From assembly GCA_034766995.1 (NCBI GenBank), contig CM068319.1, forward strand, positions 23,554,959-23,618,958: 64,000 nucleotides of DNA, given 5' to 3'. The position numbers and the translations under genes are program-made. Shown one piece after another: positions 29,101 to 39,532 of the stretch; the stretch's first letter is position 1; each line of letters starts with the position of its first letter. Below the pieces are notes generated by a model that searched no databases, had not been told where the DNA came from, and was given only the letters and a program-made list of their open reading frames with translations. Origin of the DNA: Acanthacorydalis orientalis (Eukaryota; Arthropoda; Insecta; Megaloptera; Corydalidae).

Positions 29101-30600
29101 AATAAAATCATGATTATTTACTAAAACGTTTCAAACTCATAATTCGGTTTATATTAATTTCTTCGAGTTTTAATTTAAAAAGTAAAAGAATTATGTTATC
29201 AGCATCGAATTAAAAATTAAATAATTACAATTATCTATATTTCGGGCAAAATAATCGACACTATGTATATAAGACATTTTTATTTATTTATGCTAATTAT
29301 TGTTGATTAAATAATCAACAGTAATTATCAAAATTATAATTATAAAATTTTAAGGTTTGATTTCATGACGTGTCAAATATTTTGAATGTACAGTGGAACC
29401 CCATTTATCCGGATTATAAAATATAATTCCTCTCTCGGAAGTATGAAAGATAGACATAAGGAAATCCTATAAACGCGAAAAAATCAAAGAAATCCTAAAT
29501 ATATTTTTGCCAGAGTGTAACATTACAGCTTGCAAGAATAGACTTGTTTTCTATGAATCGACATATGATGTTCATTGTTATGCATTCCGTGGGAGTGTTC
29601 TTTGAGTTTACTTAATACTTGTTGAATCTCTTCTAATCTTTTAAGATTTTCAATTATAAAAAATTACAAAATTTCATGTCGAATAAAAATGTAAAGAAAT
29701 GTTACGTTATGTTTTGAGCTTCATAAAAGTTGCATTGATTTAAGAAGCGAATATTGATGTCTAGGTTGGTTAAACAGATTGAAAACTCGTCATGGTGTAT
29801 GTCAACTTGCAGTGTCTGGTGAGAACCTTTCCGGTGATAGTACAGGTAGTGAACATTTTAAAAAGGAACTTAAGAAAATAATTGAGTCTGAAAAGCTAAA
29901 GCCATATCAAATTTATAATGCCGATGAAACTGATCTTATTTACAAGATGCTACCAGGAATGAACTTAACATCGAAATTAGAAGATTCAGCTAGAGGTTAC
30001 TAAAAAACCAAAGAGAGGACCACATTGTTTGCTTGCAGTAATGCTTCAGGGAAACATAAATTACCCCTTGTATGTTGGAAAATCTATTAAGCCACGTGCT
30101 TTAAAACATACAAACATCTCTTCTTTGCCAGTTGTTTACAAGTTCTTGAAAAGTGCTTGGATGGGTAATGCGATTCTTAAGGGATGATTTTTTCACAATT
30201 TCGTACTAAGTGTACAAAGTCAGTTAAAAAAAGAAAGATTGCATTGAAAACGATATTATTAATTGACAATGCCCCATCTCATCCAACAGTATATAAACCC
30301 AAATGTATACAAACTGTGTTATTTATGTCGTTAACGAATTTTCCAGATTATACGGATTTTCCACATTTTTGTTATTAATTCAATAATATGCAAGCAAATA
30401 ATTTATTTTAACTGGCTAGACTCATTTGCAATAAACCTTTCAAATGTAAATAATTTTATACATTTTTATTTTCTCGAAATTGCATATAATCTCATTTATT
30501 CAATTATTAAAATTCCCAATCAATATGATGTACATCATTTTTATCTAAATATCTTTTCTTATAATACAATGAATATGACCTAGAAAATAAAAATAATGTT

Positions 30601-30680
<80 letters not shown>

Positions 30681-31668
30681 AGTATGTATTCTTGATGATT
30701 AACCATTTGAAACAAAAACGATCATGAAACTGTTAATTTTATAAGACGGATTATGTGTACGAGGAATATAATTCGACACGCTTTCTGCTAGTAATGTACA
30801 GTATTTTGATGATTACAATAACTGATATGGAAATTCGGTTAAAATTTGTGAAATATATTAATTCTTAAATTTACTGACCGACTAATATACTACCGTTATT
30901 AAGATTTTTGTAATTTTAATCGTACCATATTAAACAATTAACTGTTCTACAAGATGTTATTAATATTTTGAAACGATAATATAATTACTGAAGCAAATTA
31001 GAAAAATTTACACGTGCAAATACTTTACTCACACACACACACACTCATATATATATATATATATATATATACAACATTTGTTATCCTGTAATATTGTTTC
31101 TTCTAGGTATCAATGATAATAGATGTTATCTAGAGAATGGAGGATCCGCTGAAAGTTTTTTTGTATCTGAAGATATTGCAGTAGGAAGTGTTCTAGGTAA
31201 ATCTTATACAGGTTTTTTTTTACTTCCTTTAAACAAGAAATCTTTCTTTAAGAAATAAATCATGTACGCCAAAACTGCTTTCTATAATTCAATAATAAAA
31301 CTGTCCGAAAAGTATAATTGTATTAAATTATACCGTATGTATATGTAATAAATATATTCAAAATGTAACAATCTCTTCGAATTTGTATTGGTTCTATTTA
31401 AACAAATATCAGTAAATTACATTATATTTAAATGTTCAACAAATATAGGTGAATTAAGCATTCATGGCGATCCTCGAGAAAATGGAGGAAACATTGCTTT
31501 AAGATTGCAAGAAAAAGATAGTCCTGTAAGAATTGCACCTGGAACTTCGCGTCTTGTACTAACACATTCGTTAGATAAAGAAGGTATTGATGGGCCTTCT
31601 TCAGTCTATATTAATGTAATTTGTGATCGATTGAGAACAAGCGATCCCGTAAGTATTAAAAAAATGTG

Positions 31669-31717
<49 letters not shown>

Positions 31718-34700
31718 AATGTTTATTATATCTAATATGTTAAAAATATAAAACAGTTTGATGTTTGTACGTTTTTAATTTTAGGGTTTTGTTATACCAG
31801 TAACAATTCGAGTAACGGATTCTAATGACAATGCGCCAGTATTTGTTAACGCTCCTTATGTACTTAATATAAGTGAAGTTACTGTAGTTGGTACAAGAGT
31901 TCTTCAAGGTGTTCGAGCACAAGATGCTGATCAACATGGGCCATTCTCCACTGTACATTATTCAGTAATACCTGGTGTTCATGCGGTTAGTATTTATTTT
32001 ATTGATTAATTATTTTGAACTTTTTGAATTAAAGTTTCCTTTCTCTCTCCTATATATATATATATTCAACATTCAACTTTTAAAGATACTGTTAGGAAAT
32101 ATGTCTAATATTTTAACCAGTATCATAGACCAATAGACTTTTTTAACAAAATAATTTTTACTCCTCGAAAAGGAAACATTTGTTTCTAATCAAAATATTC
32201 AATTGATCATTAATCAGTTATTGATCAGAAAAAATATGTTTTTTATGGAGAATGAAAAATAATCTGTAAAAGTGAATTCAGTCACAGTACCAAAACACAA
32301 TAATCAGGATCCAATAATTACATTTTACATACATTTTCGTGCAGTTTTGATATCTTTATTCTACTCGTTCGTCGATTTATTTTTATACATCTACTGTTTT
32401 CTTTTTTAGCAACAAATTACACTCTCTGTCATTGCAAACTTTTTATTGTTGTTATTATGCCCGTTATTATTGACGTTATTAACCCGTCTTAACATTGTTA
32501 TCCATTGTATGGTTTTTCATATTCCTAACACATTTCTATAAGTGTCTGCATTATCAGAAGTCATTGAATTATTTTGATATTCAAGATCTATGTCACTCCA
32601 TTTATATATATATATATATAATCATCTTCAGCCCCTGTTAATCCACTGCTGGATAAAGGCCTCTTCCATGATTTTCCATTTTGTTCAATTCAGTGCCTCT
32701 CTTTTCCACAGTTTTCCACGAAAGTTTTTAATATCCTTATCCCATCTGTTCATTGGTCTCTTTCTGGGTCTTTTCATATTCCTTGGTTCCCAGTCAATAA
32801 TTTCTCTTGTCCATCGGTTGTCTTCTCTTCGTGCGATATGTCCTGCCCATTTCCATTTCAGACTCTTTACTCTTGTTATTATATCTGTGACTCCTGTTTG
32901 TTTTCGTATCCATTCTATTCTCTTTCTATCTCTTCTTGTTATTCCCAACATACATCTTTCCATACTTCGTTGTGTTGTTTGGAGTCTTTGAACTATTTTG
33001 GCGTTAAGCACCCATGTTTCGCTGTCGTGGGTAAGGACCGGTAGTATACATTGATCGAATACTTTTTTCTTTAAACAGAGTGGGATTGTTGATTTATATA
33101 TATATATATATATATAAGAGAGAAAGAGAGAAATAGGCGTATCTGCACGTGCGTGTATGTAAAATTATTAATAAATACATATATTTATTTACAAGCTAGC
33201 CAATATTTGTGGAGAATGTCAAACAAAAACTTGAGGTACATGCTTTTTTAATATAATGATTGTTTCTTTTAAGAAAAATATGAATGTCCTGTCTATTTTT
33301 GTAATGATTTTATATATTTTTTAAGAATATAAATAACAAATACTTTCATAAAGTCTTTAATAAGTCTATTATATCCTCTGTTAATCCACTGCTGGATGAA
33401 GGCCTCTTCCATGATTTTCCATTTTGTTCGATTCAGTGCCTCTCTTTTCCACAGATTTCCAAGAAAGTTTTTAATATCCTTATCCCGTCTATTTATTGGT
33501 CTCTTTCTGGCTCTTTTCATATTCCTTGGTTCCCAGTCAATAATTTCTCTTGTCCATCGGTTGTCCTCTCTTCTTGCGATATGTCCATATGGTAACATAT
33601 GGTAATATTCAGAATATCTCGAGACAATTTTGTTTTAAAAAATATTTATTATTAAAATATTCGCAGTAAATTATAAAAAGTGAAAAACATTAACAATAAT
33701 GAAAGCAAAATGAATGAATGTTAGTTTATTTAGATTAGAAAAAAAAATGTTATTTCTTAATTTACGTTTTATATTTCAGGATTTTTTTGTATTCGAAAAT
33801 CCACTCGAAGGTACATTGGTTTTAAGTAAACCTCTAGATTACGAAGCATTGCCATCTTTTAGTGTTGGCGTACGGGCACAAGACCAAGGAAATCCGCCAA
33901 AGTTTTCAGATACAATTCTTCATGTCAATGTGATAGATGCGGATGATCAAAATCCGAGATTTTTTGATGACCGTTACACCGCAGTTGTACCTGATCCACC
34001 AGTTAAAGTAATTATTTTTTGTATTCATATAGAAATATTTTTTCTAACGATATGAAACAAATAATTTTCAAACGTCGGGATTCGATATTAAAAAAAAACA
34101 ATTCTTCTCACTCATAAATCATTATTATTATATCAGAATTGTTTTATCAATATAATTTGTTTTTAGGGAGCACTGCTTTCAGTGCATCCGCGAGATGTTG
34201 GAGCTTACGATCAAGACGTTGGAATAAATGCACCGATATTTTATTCTTGGAATTCAGTTGGAGCTGATTATCAGCTATTCAGTATTGAACGAGAAACTGG
34301 AAAAGTTCGTCTTAAAAGAGATATACGAAATAATGAAATGGCACAAGCAGCTACACTAGTTATAAGGGTAAGGAATACAAGTTTTAATTTAATAATAGAA
34401 AAAATATGCATATGTACAAAATTGTTTCATAACAACTTCATTTATTAATTTTATTATTAGGATTAGAAAATATTCACACGAAACATTAATTATTATTCAA
34501 TAATTTAAATAATCATCAACAACCAAAATAAAATACAGATTAGCGTTTAGTTTCATATTTTCATAAAACAATTTTTAATTTATTAGGCTACACAGGTCGA
34601 CAATCCTGACAGGTATGCATTGGCTACATTGTCTGTTCGTCGCGGATCAGAATTTATTAATAATGTAGGACCTGTACGATTCACGCAAAGAGAATATCAT

Positions 34701-35361
34701 GCTGGAGCATTAGAAAGTCTTCCGCCGCGTTCGCAAATAACAACATTAGCAACAAATCATCAAGGCGATAGAGTAAGTTATTTGTTCACCCTTTCAGTCA
34801 TTTCCTATATATCATTGTTATATATTTTATTTATATAAACAATACATGAAATCGATAAACACGGTATTTATAAACAGTATGATAATTATTATCTCATTTT
34901 TCAAATTTTTAATTGAGTAATTTCTTCATTAAAATATTTTTTTCCTTTACAGTGATGCTTATGGGTGATAAAAATAATAAAAAATATTCTAATCCCTTCC
35001 ACTAACAATTCAATGCCTCTTTTTTCAAACGTTTACAAAAGCATTTTCTCATATTCTTATCCCACCTATTCATTATTTATACATTTTTTTTTGCTGTTTA
35101 TTTTTGAGTAATTTGTTGTTTACTATTAGGTTCGTTTATTGTTTATTATGATAAATTATTCACCAGAACCAGAAAACACAAAAATATTCAGTCATTTACA
35201 ATTAAATGAGACAAAAATAATAATTAGAAATTTATGAAGACACTGTATTTCTCAAATGGAAAAAATAATATTAATTGTGGGAGGAGGGTTATTTCAGTTT
35301 TTTCCTTTTAAATTTTGATGTTTACAATTATAATTAAGAATAAACATTAATAACTTGCATA

Positions 35362-35438
<77 letters not shown>

Positions 35439-37320
35439 ATATGTATACATTAATGATTTTACAGAATATGAAGTTTTATATTTCTGACCAAAAAATGCTA
35501 GAAACTTTTAGTATTGGTCCTAATGGTGAACTCTCATTAAGAAGACAATTAGATTATGAAACAGAAGATGCATTCATATTCAAAGTTTTTGCTACAGATG
35601 GAGCTACGGTATGTAAATACTAATAATGGAAATAAACTATTTTCATTTATATTTCATTTTATTGCTAATGTAATACATCTTGCTTTATACATCTCTAATG
35701 ATAATGACTTTAAAAGTTACTCTTTTTTAGAATGATTCTGCATTAGTTAACATAACAGTTTTAAATGTTAATGAATGGGAACCACGTTTCCGATATCCAC
35801 AATATGAATTTTTTATCCCTGAACATGGAGCTCGGAAAGGGCATTTAGTGGGACATGTTGAATCTGCTGATGGAGACCGTGATGATCATGTTACATTATC
35901 ACTTGGTGGACCTTATGCAGGGTAATTATTATTATTCATTTTTTAAAGATACCCTGACAACTTTTATACAAAAATTAAAATCTTTCCCTTCTTATGAAGT
36001 AAATTATGAAGTTTATATTTCGACAATATATAAACCACTATTTCTAGAATGTTTGACATTAATGAAAATGGTCAAATTCATTTACGAGATGTTTGGCCAC
36101 TGAATACAACAATAATACATCTGGTTGCAATAGCAACTGACAGTGGTATACCAGCCAGACGAACAGCAGCTCCAGTATTAGTACATTTTCCACAAAGTGC
36201 TATAGCTGGAGGATTGGGAGCAAGTGCAAAAGCAAGTTCTGGGGGTTTTATGGTAATAGCAGCATTTGCAGCAATTTTAGGATTGTTGGCTATCGTTATT
36301 GTACTACTCATCACATATATATGTAAAGTGTAAGTAATATACGATTATTTATTTTATTGTCTAATTTCTAGAATTAATTCGAATTTTACAATTAAATTAA
36401 TTTCAGTAAAAAGCCAAAATCTGGAAAGAGAAAAGTAGGTACAAGTGGTTTTCTACAACATGAAAAACTTCCTCCTCCACACAGTATGCCTGGAGTAGGA
36501 GTTGGATTACTAGCTGGAACACATGGAACCACTCTTTCTAAAGTTCAAAATCCAGTATTTGGTGACAATGGTAACAATACTGATTCAAGTAGTTCAACAG
36601 GACATGGTTCTATAATAGCTACTGCAAGAGGGGGTTTACCCAATGACATGTACACAGCAACTGTAAAAAGTTAGTATATAAATATTTGTAATTATTTTTT
36701 AAATGTACAAACAATATATAACTTAAATACATTGAAAATATCAATACCAGGCATTATGTCACGTGGTAATACAACAAGAAATCAAACTGGGGCATCTGGT
36801 CGAATAATTAGCCATAAAGTGCATCCTGCACCAAGTCCTCCTGTTCAACCTGTACAGAATGATCTCGGAGTTATAAGTAACAGCACAGTAACAAATTCTG
36901 CAGACTGGCCATCAAACTCAATAACTAACCGTGTAAAAAAGCTTAGTTGGGATGATGATTCACAAAATAAGGTATGTATTGTCTTTTTACACATCATATT
37001 AACATTTTTTTATCATTCGTAGCAATATAGTTATTTAAAATTACAATAATAACACAGCTTTCTTATTTAAATTATTAATTTGCAAAGAGAAAGTTTAAGA
37101 GTATAAAAATTTGAATATTTTTGATAAATTGACATATTTGTTTATGCTTACTTTATATCAATAATAAATTTAATTTTAAAATATTTTAGAGTTCGTTAAA
37201 TTCTGAAAATTATTTTTACAGACTGAAAATGATAGCATTGAAAACATCAATATTGAAGCAAGTAGTTCAGAATCTCGACCACGTTTAAATGAAAACACTA
37301 ATTTAACTGTATATTTTTAA
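17606..37320 (+). CDS. Single-pass non-classical cadherin with PCDH15-like EC1
   Basis: Exons: 17606-17687 (signal peptide), optional 22018-22065, 31107-31196, 31449-31648, 31785-31985, 33780-34007, 34167-34367, 34587-34772, 35465-35608, 35731-35921, 36048-36329, 36407-36669, 36751-36971, 37222-37320. All phases join, giving about 795 residues (811 with the cassette). After the signal peptide, about five extracellular cadherin repeats can be followed; Ca-linker motifs DSNDNAPVF, DADDQNPRF and NVNEWEPRF are visible. EC1 has CYLENGG early and VICDRLR late, matching the disulfide-linked EC1 of protocadherin-15/Cad99C. One membrane helix lies at about 575-598 (GFMVIAAFAAILGLLAIVIV). The roughly 195-residue cytoplasmic tail is Gly/Ser/Pro/Asn-rich, has no catenin-binding region, and ends in NLTVYF, a possible class II PDZ ligand. 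Cad99C itself has about 11 repeats, so this is a shorter relative; fly Cad96Cb is one candidate ortholog, untested. Role: calcium-dependent adhesion at the cell surface. AATAAA follows at 37336. Confidence 0.88.
19359..19391. repeat. (TA)n microsatellite
   Basis: TA run of about 32 bp. Confidence 0.93.
19888..19928. repeat. (TA)n microsatellite
   Basis: TA run of about 40 bp. Confidence 0.95.
20145..20210. repeat. Compound (CA)n(TA)n microsatellite
   Basis: About 24 bp of CA then about 42 bp of TA. Confidence 0.95.
20492..20547. repeat. (TA)n microsatellite
   Basis: TA run of about 56 bp. Confidence 0.95.
21019..21082 (+). CDS. Alternative first coding exon of the cadherin (second signal peptide)
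   Basis: ATG at 21019 opens 21 codons, MGFIQWLSNFVDLLILLFGP then Thr, and ends in ACAG before GTATGT at 21083. The end phase (1) equals that of the 17606 exon, so it can splice to the 48-nt exon at 22018 or to 31107. The peptide has a hydrophobic core like a signal sequence but a weak n-region. Whether an acceptor (TTTTCACATAG near 20981) or a separate promoter precedes it cannot be settled here. Best read as an alternative start for the cadherin; a chance open exon is the alternative. Confidence 0.5.
22018..22065 (+). CDS. 48-nt symmetric cassette exon of the cadherin
   Basis: The acceptor TTTCTAG precedes 22018 and the donor GTAAGTG follows 22065. The exon is 48 nt, starts and ends in phase 1, and codes ESPISNSPGKNLGPTV (with a split Gly after). 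It is markedly less AT-rich than its flanks. It would insert 16 residues rich in Pro, Ser, Asn and Gly between the signal peptide and EC1, next to the cleavage site. Inclusion or skipping keeps the frame. Confidence 0.6.
22195..22352. mobile_element. Possible DNA-transposon terminus remnant
   Basis: On the minus strand it begins AGTAAAATCTCTCTAATAC and repeats TTGTTATAGAGAGAATTCGT, with further ATAACGAA-type units to about 22200. This 'AGTAAAACCTCTCTATAACGAA' style is typical of Tc1/pogo-class element ends in arthropods. No second terminus or transposase was found. Confidence 0.35.
22360..22401. repeat. (TA)n microsatellite
   Basis: TA run of about 42 bp adjoining the putative transposon end. 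Confidence 0.95.
24572..24618. repeat. (TA)n microsatellite
   Basis: TA run of about 46 bp. Confidence 0.95.
24815..24915. other. CpG-rich island in the large cadherin intron
   Basis: About 100 bp of roughly 55-60% GC with many CpG (GTCCGGCCGGAGTTGCGG and a GCGGATCATCCGC palindrome), bordered by the usual AT-rich DNA. Frames are open on both strands but short. It could be an alternative promoter or first exon, an enhancer, or the relic of a GC-rich element. No function is assigned. Confidence 0.45.
25535..26104 (+). mobile_element. MITE-like internally deleted mariner, about 570 bp
   Basis: The left end TTAGGCTGGTGCGAAAATAA and the right end, reverse-complemented, TTAGTTCGGTGCAAGAATAA are terminal inverted repeats, each flanked by TA (25533-25534 and 26105-26106). 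The family differs from the 4113 element by TIR sequence. Only the 5' leader and the 3' third of the transposase gene remain. Confidence 0.9.
25620..26027 (+). pseudogene. Mariner transposase C-terminal remnant
   Basis: The fragment reads ...INELGYETLSHPPYSPDLSP then TDYHFF before a stop near 25855. This is the mariner catalytic block PPYSPDL(A/S)P(S/T)D with its last Asp. Downstream, frame-shifted pieces still resemble the mariner C-terminus (an FPLEEIHAGQ-type segment from about 25975). The N-terminal and central domains are missing, so no active transposase is possible. Confidence 0.85.
26522..26566. repeat. (TA)n microsatellite
   Basis: TA run of about 45 bp. Confidence 0.95.
27080..27163. 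repeat. Compound (CA)n(TA)n microsatellite
   Basis: About 24 bp of CA then about 59 bp of TA. Confidence 0.95.
28603..28641. repeat. (TA)n microsatellite
   Basis: TA run of about 38 bp. Confidence 0.95.
29042..29097. repeat. (TA)n microsatellite
   Basis: TA run of about 55 bp. Confidence 0.95.
29391..30366 (+). mobile_element. Tigger/pogo-like DNA transposon remnant, about 980 bp
   Basis: The left end CAGTGGAACCCCATTTATCC is the hallmark Tigger/pogo terminal repeat and follows TA (29389-29390). A degenerate inverse, CCAGATTATACGGATTTTCC then ACAT, ends near 30366. Full Tigger-type elements exceed 2 kb, so this copy is internally deleted. Confidence 0.8.
29779..30378 (+). pseudogene. Tigger/pogo-type DDE transposase fragment
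   Basis: Reading across one or two frameshifts gives WLNRLKTRHG (HTH/CENP-B-like end), YQIYNADETDLIYKMLPG (first catalytic Asp block of DDE_1), RGPHCLLAVMLQGN, YVGKSIKPRALK and, after a shift near 30185, ILLIDNAPSHPT, the second catalytic Asp block. The third acidic block is missing. Stops at 30001 and 30183 show it is dead. The 'NADET...LIDNAPSHP' pairing is diagnostic for the pogo/Tigger/jerky class. Confidence 0.85.
30604..30668. repeat. (TA)n microsatellite
   Basis: TA run of about 65 bp followed by TATGTATG. Confidence 0.95.
31029..31071. repeat. Compound (CA)n(TA)n microsatellite
   Basis: Short CA then TA run ending 36 bp before the cadherin EC1 exon acceptor. Confidence 0.93.
31673..31714. 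repeat. (TA)n microsatellite
   Basis: TA run of about 41 bp filling much of a 136-bp cadherin intron. Confidence 0.95.
32602..33075 (-). mobile_element. RTE-type non-LTR retrotransposon 3' end, copy 1
   Basis: Minus-strand reading from about 33070 gives KKKVFDQCILPVLTHDSETW, MERCMLGITRRDRKRIEWIR, LKWKWAGHIARREDNRWTRE, IIDWEPRNMKR, KLWKREALN and, after a stop, KWKIMEEAFIQQWINRG. This is the C-terminal tail of endonuclease-reverse transcriptases of the RTE-like group. The 3' end is GGGGCTGAAGATGAT joined to a TA run. It is 5'-truncated, as is usual for LINEs, and sits antisense in a cadherin intron. Confidence 0.82.
33293..33600 (-). mobile_element. RTE-type non-LTR retrotransposon 3' end, copy 2
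   Basis: Minus-strand HIARREDNRWTREIIDWEPR through KREALNRTKWKIMEEAFIQQ and WINRGYNRL. About 225 bp (33376-33600) is nearly identical to part of copy 1 (about 32633-32860), and the frame lacks copy 1's internal stop. It is truncated at 33600. Confidence 0.82.
34990..35085 (-). mobile_element. Degraded RTE 3' fragment, copy 3
   Basis: CAATTCAATGCCTCTTTTTT and TTCTTATCCCACCTATTCAT align with copies 1 and 2 (CAATTCAGTGCCTCTCTTTT and TCCTTATCCCATCTGTTCAT) in the same orientation, with many substitutions and small gaps. An older insertion in another intron of the same gene. Confidence 0.6.
35359..35432. repeat. (TA)n microsatellite
   Basis: TA run of about 73 bp ending about 30 bp before a cadherin exon acceptor at 35464. 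Confidence 0.95.
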
Positions 37321-37335
37321 TATGTGAATATATTT

Positions 37336-37341
37336 AATAAA
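37336..37341 (+). terminator. Polyadenylation signal of the cadherin gene
   Basis: AATAAA 16 nt after the stop codon at 37318-37320. Confidence 0.6.
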
Positions 37342-38116
37342 TTATGTATTTTGGATAATTATAAAAAAAGATTACTGTGTAAAATAATTTATATAAATTT
37401 CTAATAATTATGATTTAATTCATCATATTTGTATTATATCTATATTTTTCAATTAAAAACTGATAAAATACAACTGTTGTTTGATTATTGACATTAATTT
37501 AAATAACTACAAAAAAATCATTACTTCAAATCAATCACTTTTGTAGTTGAGAAAGTTAATAGATAGTTTAATTTGATAATATAAAAATAATCAGATACAT
37601 GAAACAAAACTCAAAATAGACAATTTTGTAAAAACCCATTTCAACATCAAAGAAAGTAACAAAAATATATGTATAAATCACTTAGTATACAATTCACAGT
37701 ATTATATATTTATTCTTTTTAGTGGTTTAGGATGTTGAAGAAGTGGGTTATTGGGTCATTGACTTTCCATTTCTACTGGCCCGTCTTGTTTATGAGTAAA
37801 CAATAAGTATACAAGAATATTTAATACATTAATGAATAAAATATTCAAACATAAAAAAATATTTTAAAATTAAACCTATAATAATGAATTCGAAATTATA
37901 TATATATATATATATATATTCATAATTTTATTCAAAATTGTGTTTAATGTTCCACTATAAAAATAATAACATTTATAAACTTAAGAATATAAATAAAATA
38001 AAGTGGGGAGATAATTGAGAAAGTGGGGTTTTTACAAGCAGAGAAATGATACTTTCCCAGGCAGTAAATAGCCTGTTACCAATATATGAAGATAGGGAAG
38101 TCTTCTTAATGAAACA
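37342..38116. other. Short spacer between cadherin and lectin genes
   Basis: About 775 bp. It holds the exon-like segment at 37723-37806, a short (TA)n run at 37897-37919 and the lectin promoter region. Otherwise nothing recognised. Confidence 0.6.
37723..37806 (+). CDS. Candidate small exon or smORF (low confidence)
   Basis: After a strong acceptor-like TATTCTTTTTAG (ending 37722), a frame opens and runs 27 codons to TAA, WFRMLKKWVIGSLTFHFYWP then VLFMSKQ. GC content is about 40% against about 20% around it. It is in the phase left by the cadherin exon ending at 36971 (phase 0), so it could be an alternative last exon. From its own ATG it could be a 24-residue membrane microprotein. The opposite strand also reads sensibly: HKQDGPVEMESQ then stop, with AATAAA downstream (TTTATT at 37709). 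Strand is therefore unresolved. Confidence 0.3.
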   Translation, partial: WFRMLKKWVIGSLTFHFYWPVLFMSKQ

Positions 38117-38747
38117 ATGGCATCAATTTTATACAGAATTATTATTTTAATAACAATATTATCAAAAACAATTCAAGTATTTGGTATATATCAAATACAA
38201 AATATAAGTATTAATAAATATTATGAAAAACCTGCAATTTGGACCGAAATGGGTGTATTTGGACCTCTTCTAGAAGAATGGGCATTAATGACTGACAAAA
38301 ATGGACATAGGTAAGTTTTATTATGTGTAACATGAATTGTGTATTATAAAACTCTATTAGATTAATATAGTGCAATTTTATAAAAATAATTACTTTATAA
38401 TACACAATTAACAAGTAAACATTTGATAAATTAGTTTTTTTTTTATGGTAGAGAACAGCGTGTAATGCAGTTACCACCAACACAAGGTGGATTTGTTGTA
38501 AGTAACTCTACAACTTCTGAACCAATGAATGGCACTAGATCACTAGGAAAAATTGTAGTTTCCCGTCCTCCTAACAGGCCAAATCAATCTGGTGGTAGAG
38601 AAGTGAGTGAAACAGATTTATATTTATTAGGAGCTATTGAGAAATTGGTATACAGAGTAGATTTTATGGAAAAACGTCTTCGAAGAGTTGAAGAAATGCT
38701 GTTTTATGCTATGGCTGGAAATAAAGTTGACAGAGGTAATTCCTGTA

Positions 38748-38782
<35 letters not shown>

Positions 38783-39476
38783 CGTGTATGTAACTATACT
38801 AAACATAGTTTTATATATATTTATATATATATGTAAATATTTTAGATCCCTGTCCTGATAATTTTTCAAGAGTTGGTGAAAACTGTTATCATTTTGGTGA
38901 AAAGACGTTTGATTGGAAAGAAGCAAGTAAAATTTGTAGAAGATTAAGTTCAACATTGTTAGAAATTGAAACTGTACAAGAGAAACAAACAATTACATCA
39001 TATATTCAGACAAATTCACATTTACGAGGTAACAATACCAATGATATATATATATAAGTGTACAGATCTATGACACTACTTAAATAATTTGTTTGATTAA
39101 GATTCAATTAAATGTTTAGATTATATAAAAACGTACATATAATAAAAAACATTTTGTATTATTTTTTTCATAAGGAAATATGATATTTACAGGAAAAGAT
39201 TATTGGACAGGAGGATTGAACCCAGGACTTTTATGGATTTGGAGTGGATCAGGTCGACCTGTAATCAATAAGAGTGGAGAAAATGCAAGTGATATAAGAG
39301 GAAAAGGGCGATGTTTAGGAATGATTTATGATCCTGCAATACGAAATCATGTTTATAGAGGTCAAGACTGTTCTTTGCTTCAATTTTATATTTGTGAAAT
39401 AGAAGATAAAAGTTCAAGCAATGAAATAAAACGTATTAGTAAACATTTAAAATTAGAAAAAAATGAACTCCAATAA
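38117..39476 (+). CDS. Secreted C-type lectin-domain protein
   Basis: Four exons, 38117-38310, 38452-38735, 38846-39028 and 39193-39476, give 314 residues. A signal peptide (MASILYRIIILITILSKTIQ) is followed by a low-complexity region, a short coiled coil (LYLLGAIEKLVYRVDFMEKR then LRRVEEML) and a C-terminal CTLD (about 160-295). The CTLD has six Cys (PCPDNF, ENCYHF, KICRRL, GRCLGM, QDCSLL, YICE), the long form, and the core WTGGLNPGLLWIW. The Ca/sugar motifs EPN or QPD and the late ND before the fifth Cys are absent (YRGQDC), so classical calcium-dependent sugar binding is unlikely. Insect relatives act in extracellular recognition and immunity; the exact role here is unknown. AATAAA at 39527. 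Confidence 0.9.
38750..38785. repeat. (TA)n(TG)n microsatellite
   Basis: Short compound run in lectin intron 2. Confidence 0.9.
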
Positions 39477-39526
39477 CGTTTTATTATATAATAATATATA
39501 CAAAAAATCTGACATTTTTTAAACAA

Positions 39527-39532
39527 AATAAA
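39527..39532 (+). terminator. Polyadenylation signal of the lectin gene
   Basis: AATAAA about 50 nt after the stop codon. Confidence 0.6.

Larger units (their letters stand above)
22066..31106 (+). other. Large cadherin intron before EC1
   Basis: A 9-kb intron hosting (TA)n arrays, a deleted mariner (25535-26104), a Tigger/pogo remnant (29391-30366), a GC-rich patch (24815-24915) and a moderately GC-rich patch (27900-28330). Apart from transposase fragments I see no supported coding exon. Confidence 0.6.

Noticed and set aside
36078..36314. Minus-strand 78-codon frame
   Set aside because: Antisense of the cadherin transmembrane exon.
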